Positions 56,933 through 64,000 of a stretch of DNA of 64,000 nt are shown piece after piece. Position 1 is the stretch's first letter, and every line of letters begins with the position of its first letter. The notes below the pieces were generated by a model that saw only the letters and a list, made by a program, of their open reading frames with translations, made no database searches and was not told the origin of the DNA. Made by a program: the position numbers and the translations under genes. The DNA lies in assembly GCA_963920575.1 (NCBI GenBank), contig OY986967.1, positions 19,944,094 to 20,008,093 of the forward strand, written 5' to 3'. The stretch comes from Narthecium ossifragum. Taxonomy: Eukaryota; Streptophyta; Magnoliopsida; Dioscoreales; Nartheciaceae.

Positions 56933-59900
56933 CTTTACTAGTCCTCTAGCAAAGCAAGAAAAAAATAACAGTAAAGTAGTAAATCTAAGTAGCCACTTTC
57001 GTAGGGCTCACGATTATACTTAGCATGTGTAACAAGCCTTTAAACCCTTGGTTGGCCCCAGTAGAGGAGTTATAGTCTCCTGAGGGTTTCCAGTGATGAT
57101 ACCCACAAACATCTATACATCCCCTTGAATATGCTATTTGAAATCCATTATAATATTCATTAACTCCAATGCATAAAATAGAAATAATATCCATGAATAT
57201 ATTCATTGATTCATAGTCACATAAGAGTAAAGTAAATCAAAACATGTCATAACACACTTCCAATACTTCAACATATTTAATAATGATTCAAAAATAACTT
57301 TGACTCTCTAGTGTGTGAATTTGGTTTCACATGCATCAGAGTATCCATTATATCTAAGCATTCAGCTATTCAATATCACAATCCTAAGTAAGCACATATT
57401 TTTCACTTATCACATAACAATCTCTGTTCTTTTCTCTTTTTTTTCAAGGAAATTCAACCGTTCTACGCGAACAACACATCTTGTTAGGCACATTGCCCCG
57501 TTACTAAGGATGAAATCCTTTTTCTCATCATTTTCATTCTTCTTCTTTTTTTCTTTTCAGAAAATTCAATTGTTTTACGCGAACACCATGCTGATTAGGC
57601 ACACTGCCCGGTTACTAAGTTGAAAACCCTACACTTTCAGACACATATACCTTTTGCGAACAGAAAATTACATGTGTTCATGTATGTTTTGTGACATGAC
57701 AGAGAACTGTAAATTTATCCCAGTCTCAGGCTCAGATTCTAATTTCAACTCCTAAGCATGTGGAAGTGCGCAAGTGCAATAAGATTTCTCAAGCTATCCG
57801 TAAATCATGGTAAAAGTGTTAAAGTATAGAATTCATGCCACGCATAGCTAAATTTACTAAATTTTATATGATATATGAATTTCCGAATAAATCATGGAAT
57901 AAATTTCTAAATCATGCACTTTTATCCATAATTATCATAATTTCATTCTTCTGACATAATCCAAGGGGTGTATAAAATCTGATTATCATAAAATAAATAA
58001 ATAAACATGAATTCTTAGAATTCTACCCCCAACTTAAATGTATTTGTCCCCAATTACACTAAGTGATAAAGACAAAGCAATAAAATAGGGTAGAGATAAC
58101 CATAATGAACGCCCAGCATGGTAGTACACAGTGTAGTCATGGTTTGCAAGTGACGTGTGGAACGCGTATCGTTGCTCGATATTATGCAATGTATAGCTGC
58201 TAGCCCTGTAAAATAGTAGAGAGAAGATGCCACATGACGGCAATAGCAAAATAAAAGAATAAGCGTGGAATTTTGAGAAAAAATGGGGCAGAACAATTTC
58301 TATTCATGCTTATAATCTGCAATCACACAGCCGTATATAATCACCCATATATGCACATCCAGTCGCCCATTCACACCATCCCACGGGGCACACCCTCAGT
58401 ATAAAAAAAATCACATATATAACTATATCATAAAGATGGGTATACAAAATATAAATATAGCTGTCCTCAAAAGGGAAAAAAAAATATCACCCAACCATCC
58501 TCACAAAATGGCTATCAACATATGCCATGATGCTATGTACAAAACACCTAAAAGATGTGCACACAAAACAAGCAAGACATAGGAAATATGTAAACATGAT
58601 TGCTCATGGACGAGGCGCAGAAGGAGCAGGAGGTCGGAAGGGTAAGATGTTGCGATCGGCTAGGGCACGATGTGGAATGCCTAGATGTTCGCGAATCAGA
58701 GAGACCTCCTGGTGTAAATCAGCTATGTGGGTCTCCAATGTGTCCTGGCGCCATGAGATGGTGTCAGGGGGGCAGGTGGCGTGGAGAGCTTAGGCAGGGG
58801 CCGTGTAAGTGGCGCTCGTCTCGGTTGTTGCAGCGATACACGGGTACTAGCAAGGATGAAAGCAATGGTCGGACGAGGATGAAGAAGGGACACAGAGGCA
58901 CGGAGAAGAGGAATTATGGCGCAAGGGTAGATAGGCGAGATGGGAGCCGGCAGAGGCAACACGGCGTCGGAATCTGGCGAACTCCATGGCAATGACATGG
59001 GTTCCGGAACTTGCGGCTAAAAATAACAGGGGATAGAGGAGGGTGGAGGAGATGAAAGAAGATAAGAGAGATGCAATGGAGGATGTCGGCCTCGGCCGCC
59101 GGCGTCATTGGTCAAAACCCATGGTGAAAGCCATGGGTTCCGCCGATGGATTGAAGCAGAGGAAGCTTGGAGAGAAGAGGAGGAATGAAACGGAGAGCAG
59201 GAAGGGATGGATGGACGCTTACTGAATAGAAACGAGAATGATGGAATTGGAGGGCACGACCGGAAGAGCTTGGAGATGACGCCGGGGCTCCACGCCAGAA
59301 ATGGAGGAGGGAACGACGATGGGGATGATGAGGGGGCAGGGGTGACGGAGGCGAGGGCTCGAGTCCAGATAAGCTAGGGTTACCCATGCTCTAGAAGTTC
59401 TAGGCGGAATGGAGGGCTTGTAGGACAAGGGTCAAGATCAAGGCAGCGATAAGATAACCATGAGAAGAGTATTGGTTGCTTTTCAGGAAGCCCGATAAAG
59501 ATCGATATGGATGGCTTAAGAAGATCGATCTGGGTCCATCCTATGACATGGACAAATCTGCTCGGCTAGAATCGATCAATCTGTTAAGGTTAAGAAGATC
59601 GATCTGGTTCCTCTAGAACTGCAGAATAGAGCAACTAACCTACAATCCATCCTATACATAATTGTAATGAGTAATACCCTCTTTAGGCATGAAAAATACA
59701 GCAATTTAACGCCCTATGCCAACAAATATGAATGCGCCCATAGAATTCACACATCACTTGCATCCACATCATATCATGATTTTCAATAACTAAGCAAGCA
59801 TGCAAGAAACCACCAAGACCATACGACAATCGAACTAAAACGAACTAAAAGCACATATACTAACTAAAAACAAAATAAAATTACAAAATACGATAAACGG

Positions 59901-60081
59901 ATGGGTTGCCTCCCACCAAGAGCTCGGTTTAACGTCACTGGCCCGACGCATTCCAAGCTTATTCATTAAACTCCAAGGCTCCATCTACGTGATGGAAGCA
60001 TTTGAAAACTCGCGATAAAAGCCATCTTCTAACGACTTTACTTACATGCTAATGGTAAAACCATGTTTCTTTCAAAATAAG
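56933..60081 (-). other. Internal region of the retroelement, no protein domain recognised
   Basis: Mostly AT-rich with a GC-rich part at 58600-59420 that is open in several frames without a known domain. A diverged tandem pair with 'tacgcgaaca..ttaggcaca' and 'gttactaag' is at about 57440-57510 and 57553-57622. GATCGATC-like words recur at 59490-59610. The complement of 59900-59935 ('aaaccgagctcttggtggga') resembles the stretch that follows integrase in many plant gypsy elements, so RT and integrase were probably deleted. Confidence 0.5.
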
Positions 60082-60570
60082 TCATTTTAAAAATTTGTCA
60101 TAACTCACATAAAAAGGGTTATGATCTTTCTTATACATATGGAAGATTAAACAGAATGACTTGGAACATGCGGTGGGTGTTGTGAACAACATGGCAATAA
60201 TCATGGATGTATGTGGTGTGAATAATGGTAAATCCAATCCGTGTCTCCACCAAGGAATCATGTCACTATTTCCTAGTTCACACTCTCCAATAATGGGCAA
60301 GACCTCATCCAAATTCTTTATCATATGAAGTGTTGGTGCAACATCAAGACATATGTCATCACAGGTGCTAGGGTTTGGTAAATCTTTATACAATCCAAAC
60401 AAGATATGCTCAACACTATCGGAAATATCCTCACTAACAACCTCATAAACCGGTAAGTTAATCTCATAATCATCCTCAAAAATAGGTGGATTTTCAACAA
60501 AAACTTCATACACCGGTGAATTGATATCACAATTATTTTTATCCTCAAGTATTTTCTCACAAGAATTCAT
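60082..60570 (-). pseudogene. Retroelement acidic open frame
   Basis: A 162-residue frame, Asp/Glu-rich at its start, with an internal repeat 'INSPVYEVFVE' / 'INLPVYEVVSE'. It lies downstream of the protease-like segment in the element's direction. I do not recognise a catalytic domain. It probably belongs to the retroelement polyprotein or a spacer of a non-autonomous derivative. Confidence 0.5.
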
Positions 60571-60609
60571 ATTGCTTGGTATGTCATCATAGAATACTTC
60601 ATATATCGG

Positions 60610-60920
60610 TCAGTCACTATTACAAGGAGCATCATTGCATAAAATATCATTACCGCATAAAACATCCTCAAAACAGTAAGCCTCATAATCATTATCCACC
60701 ATTGATATTACACTATCTAAGCTCTCATCATTAGAATAACATGTCCATGCATCGACCATAAAACATTCTTTATCACACGCATGATTCTTAGATGTATCAA
60801 AGATATTCAATCCTATGTCCTTGTTACCAAAAGTGACGGTCATGACACCATTCTGACAATTGATTAAGGCATTTGCGGTTGCAAGGAAAGGTCGACCTAG
60901 AATGATTGGGATGGATTTTT
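60610..60920 (-). pseudogene. Gypsy-like protease-region fragment
   Basis: The minus frame includes 'IPIILGRPFLATANALINCQ' and 'GVMTVTFGNKDIGLNIF', characteristic of the segment at the end of the aspartic protease region of plant Ty3/gypsy polyproteins. Only the last part of the domain remains; the upstream side is cut by the fusion to the truncated LTR at about 60920. This is the best evidence that family B is gypsy-derived. Confidence 0.82.
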
Positions 60921-61118
60921 TAAGGGTAGATAGCAATGAGTCCGAGTCGGTCCACAGGGAAAAGAAGTATTAAGTCTAATTACGTCGTATAGTTCTAAAT
61001 CAAAAGATTGATAAAGAAAATGATTTTTTGGGTTTAAACTACTCTTAACTAAGATTAAACTAATTTGAAATAATAATAAGACAAACGGCCAAGAGATTTC
61101 TGGATATTGGTATATAAT

Positions 61119-61361
61119 CAAGATGGTTCTAGCACCTTTAGATCGCCAAATAGAATGTATCAAGGATTAGAAGTTACCTTAGTGGTTCTGGCACTAGCGT
61201 AGTGGTACTGGCACTTACTAAATCCCTAATCTTGAATTAAGATGAATAATGGATTAAGAGGCGGTCATAATGGTTCTGGCATTATGTGTAATGGTTCTAG
61301 CATTACAAAACCCTTAATCTCGAGAAAGAAATCCTCACATCCATGGTTCTAGCATGGATGT
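61119..61361 (-). other. Hairpin array in family B LTR (copy 3)
   Basis: Same six hairpins as at 55482-55727. The CATAATG/CATTATG, TGTAATG/CATTACA and ACATCCATG/CATGGATGT stems (61266-61286, 61287-61307, 61337-61361) are unchanged. The first (CAAGATG/CACCTTT) and second (TTAGTG/CACTAG) have each lost one outer pair. Confidence 0.85.
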
Positions 61362-61749
61362 TTTGATAAGAATCTCTAATCTCAAGCCCTAACATGCTCA
61401 AGACCTAGATCTAGGGCATATAAGAACAAATCATTCATCCTCACTATTAAAATCACACCAATAGATATAAAGAGAATAAGAATCATCCATTCAAACCATT
61501 AAAATATGTTTACATGCTTAAATCCATAGGAAACCCTAGAAATATTCCTTATTAAATCATAGAAATCCCTAGGCTAGGGTTTAATTACTCATCTTAGGAA
61601 GGAGATCCGTTGATGATGGTTGTCGCCACACTCCACCCAAGGATCTTCCGCCAAAGATCTGACCTAATTTGTGAAAAAGAAGTTAAGAAAAACCCTAAGA
61701 GATGAAGGAAATTTGTCTATGGAAGGCTGCCAAAAATCCCCTAAAAAGG

Positions 61750-62015
61750 TCTATTTATAGGGCTAAGGTAAATCCTAACTCGGATTAGATCTCATCCATT
61801 AATATTTGCCGCTGCGCCAAAAGCGATCGATCTTCTTTGGGCTCAGATCGATCTTCTCACGGATGACTGAAATGTCCAGGTTCGGATCGATCATGTTCGT
61901 CTCCGATCGATCTGGATGAAAAGTGTTCTCTGTTAACTCTCTGTCGTACTAAAAATAGTGGTTAGTTGGCTGACACAAAACTAAGATCGATCTAGATTGC
62001 ATCATCAGATCGATC
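61750..62015 (-). promoter_or_regulatory. GATCGATC cluster and TATA box of family B LTR (copy 3)
   Basis: Palindromes at 61821-62015, mainly AGATCGATCT and CGATCGATC forms, precede (in the LTR direction) a TATA box whose plus-strand form is 'ctatttatag' at about 61751. Confidence 0.65.
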
Positions 62016-62377
62016 TCCTTCTTCCGAAGCTTCTTTCTCTGCACCTCTGTACTAAAAATAACATAACTTCTTCCAGAAAACTCCAAATCACGAACCGTAA
62101 AAACTCCCGGAAACTAGGCTTCCAAAGCTTTCCAATCATGTATAGTACATAATTTAGTTTCTTCTGAAAATGTACAATTTTGATGTCAAAGATGGCCCAT
62201 CTTTGCTCCTTTGCTCCTACCAGGTTCTTTATTTGTTCGTTTTAGCACCAAACTTGATCTAATCTTCGCTTAGGGTCCTTAAACCTGAAATGGGGAAAAG
62301 ACAATCAAAATAGCATTGCTCGGAGACTAACAAGATCTCGTTAAAAGGGCGATTTGTGCACTTTTCTCACGTTATCA

Positions 62378-62554
62378 TGGGGGCAAGGTGATATGACTTA
62401 TGTAGACTACTAGCTCATCTAGGTTAATACTGCGAAACTAGGTCATTGACATTTGCTGATCATGTACATTCAAGAGGGATGAATTCAGCACTACTCGTCA
62501 AAAAGGAGTGACTTGTTCACCAAGGAAGTTGAAGAAGTGCTAAAGATGTTAGTG
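62378..62554 (+). pseudogene. Resumption of the decayed ULP1-type gene
   Basis: After the retroelement, short frames with 'RDEFSTTRQK' and 'KEVEEVLKML' resemble the tail that follows ULP1 domains in plant transposon genes. The peptidase core between 55049 and here appears to be lost or too decayed to see. Confidence 0.4.
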
Positions 62555-63348
62555 TTTTTTTTTTGAGCAATTCAGCCAAGAGGCTTGTATGAGATTATAG
62601 AAGATCAGAACTAGTATGTTACAAGCTTACAATCTTACTTCAAAAAAGTACACCACCAACAAAAAGAAACCCCAACCAAACCTTACATCAATAGGTATAA
62701 GACTACCAAAACTAGAAGGAACAGAAACCAAATTATATCATCAAAAACACAAACTAGAATCTCAGAAATTAAGAGGTCAGTCCCCTGTTGTCTCAAATCC
62801 AAGTGCAAAGACCCACAAGTGTGACCAGCGGCGACTTGTAGCAAAATCCGCCAGTTTGTCTACTTGGCCTTCCAGATCACGATGGATAGATCTAAAGATT
62901 GAAATCGTGAGATGCGCTGAGAGGCTACAAATATCTCTCAAAAGCCCGCAAAATTCTACCGGCCATGAGAACCGCCCATTAATACAACCGATCAAAAAGG
63001 AGCTGTCTGACTCCACTATACATTTTCCACAGCCAAGCTCTCCCGCAACTTGGATAGCTCACTGAATTCCCTTAAGATTAGCTTCCGTACTTGAGTTGGC
63101 TTCAATATATTCTGAAACAACAGCCTAAATCGACCCATCTTCACGCTTAAGTAAGACTCCCAAGCCTACAGATTGATTAGCAACCCTGAAAGAGCCATCT
63201 GACTGAGCAATACATATATTTTGGCGATGGTTAACAATAATCTCTTTAAAGTCAGAAGCCAGATAACTGCGGCCATATTCTCTAACCAATCTTTGAACCC
63301 GTAAGAACAGAACCTAAACCTCCACTTTTTTTTCTTTGAAAACAACAT
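62555..63348 (-). mobile_element. 5'-truncated LINE with RNase H domain
   Basis: A T-run at 62555-62564 is the complement of a poly(A) tail, followed by 'gccaagaggctt', a LINE 3'-end signature. Minus frames give an RNase H domain in two parts: about 63200-63120 'SDGSFRVANQSVGLGVLLKR', then 63016-62777 with 'ESDSSFLIGCINGRFSWP' and 'HRDLEGQVDKLADFA'. It is more diverged from the other LINEs here and contains stops. Its 5' side is cut by a family A LTR. Confidence 0.83.
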
Positions 63349-64000
63349 TGTGAGGACCCGTCCCTCTACTCCTGTGGCTCGTCATAGACCGCAAGGGCAA
63401 TTTGGTAAATTACGCCTTGTCGGCTTGTTTCACACCCGCGTGTGCACACACTGACCATGTTTGTGATAATGTTTGGCTAGAATGGTTAGTGGGACCCGGG
63501 ATCGAAAGATCTGGACTTGGGTTTAAATTCTAGCCCAAGTCTAGCTTTCTGCACCTAAAGGATCGATCCTTCCTTGCTAGAAGATCAATCTTTTGGTGCC
63601 AGAAAGTCAAATACGATCGTCATAAAGGAGACAATATCTTCATAAGTCGGTTTGTTTGCCTATAAAGCAGACAATATCTTCTTCCTTTAATCCTTTTGAA
63701 ATCCGGAGATCTTGAGCTCAGATCTGGCGATTTTTGAAGGTGTTTGAGGGCGATCTAAGGCCTAGCAGCTGGGATTGAAGCTGCTATTGCTTAGGTAGGA
63801 ATCCTACCTACAATCTTCGGGTTTTTAGAAGTTTTTCCGGTTCGTGGTTGATCTTTTGCTTAGATCTGTAGATATACATGTTGGTTTTCCATAATCTCAC
63901 CGGTTTTGGACTCGTGGTCCATCGTACTACCAGATCCCAAAGTTTTGTGGGATTTGGTAGAGTTTTCCGTCGGTATTTCTCGCCGAATGTACGCCGGAGA
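63349..64000 (+). mobile_element. Family A LTR, running off the window
   Basis: Starts TGTGAGGACCCGTCC and follows the family A order: the 'gcaatttggtaaattacgcc' block, 'cacacccgcgtgtgcacac', GGATCGATCC at 63559-63568, then CTATAAAG at about 63660 as a TATA candidate. Left flank is AACAT. The right end is beyond 64000. Confidence 0.88.

Larger units (their letters stand above)
55050..62377 (-). mobile_element. Degenerate Ty3/gypsy-like LTR retroelement, family B
   Basis: The left LTR (55050-56915) and the truncated right LTR (60921-62377) share sequence, TATA box, palindromes and hairpins. On the minus strand the order is 5' LTR (right), internal, polypurine tract (complement of 56916-56932, GATCAAGTTGGGGGGTG), 3' LTR (left). 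The right LTR lacks its inner end and has an internal deletion near 61100; internal sequence is fused directly to it at about 60920, so primer-binding site and gag are gone. No reverse transcriptase or integrase was recognised. It splits the ULP1-type gene, which resumes at 62378. Non-autonomous at best. Confidence 0.85.
60921..62377 (-). mobile_element. 5' LTR of the family B element (right copy, truncated)
   Basis: Aligns with 55137-56915 but lacks the first ~85 bp and has a deletion of about 150 bp near 61100 (left-copy equivalent about 55317-55468). It ends CTCACGTTATCA. TATA complement is at 61762-61750 and palindromes at 61821-62015. Both LTRs keep the same hairpins. Confidence 0.87.

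Noticed and set aside
58527..59387. Frames of 88-131 residues in the retroelement interior
   Set aside because: GC-rich and Arg/Ser/Pro-rich on both strands, no domain and no frame clearly favoured.

Overview
The window is nuclear DNA of a flowering plant, probably a monocot. Evidence: spliced genes with GT..AG introns, a chloroplast light-harvesting-like protein gene, a ribosomal protein gene with a telo-box promoter, plant-type transposons (CACTA, Mutator-like, Harbinger/Tourist-like, L1-type LINEs, LTR elements), and GC-rich third codon positions in the protease gene and in both captured gene fragments. The species cannot be named from the sequence. Two runs of exactly 200 N (19552-19751, 44411-44610) are scaffold gaps.

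Only three genes look intact: a nepenthesin/CDR1-type aspartic protease (25373-26704, +), cytosolic ribosomal protein eS12/RPS12 (33664-37019, +, four coding exons plus a leader exon), and a SEP1-like chloroplast stress-enhanced protein (41685-38165, -, four exons). The last two are convergent. A 3'-truncated, frameshifted paralogue of the protease (4440-3672, -) points away from the intact copy; about 20.7 kb of nested transposons separate the two heads.

Layout. 1-3670: LTR remnants, unassigned sequence and a decayed ~295-bp tandem repeat. 3672-4440: protease pseudogene. 4671-16652: a minus-strand LINE split by a 7.4-kb CACTA element (TSD AAG), which holds a 4.2-kb Pack-MULE (9-bp TSD) carrying a cationic amino acid transporter fragment, which in turn holds a 2.7-kb solo LTR (TSD TGCCG); the CACTA also holds a truncated LINE. 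16653-24782: solo LTRs, a gap and a second, plus-strand LINE. 25373-26704: protease. 27255-30937: three LTRs nested in one another. 31647-33300: a second Pack-MULE carrying an MCTP/FTIP fragment, ending just upstream of RPS12. 33350-41685: RPS12 and SEP1. 41900-44152: an AT-rich element with Harbinger-like ends. 44611-51461: one LTR with two other solo LTRs inside. 52305-62550: a decayed gene of the MULE-associated DUF1985/plant-mobile plus ULP1 type, split by a 7.3-kb degenerate Ty3/gypsy-like element (55050-62377). 62555-64000: a LINE tail and another LTR.

The most unusual signals are structural. (i) LTR family B carries an array of 4-6 hairpins with a near-constant 7-nt loop (GTTCTRG or GGACTAG) and perfectly or nearly paired stems whose sequence differs from hairpin to hairpin. 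The array is present in all three copies and is predicted to lie in the transcribed leader. (ii) At least three LTR families carry clusters of the palindrome GATCGATC; in families A and B these sit just upstream of a TATA box, with flanking bases that are uniform inside one copy but differ between copies. (iii) LTR family A carries an AT-rich hairpin that keeps its pairing although its sequence has changed.
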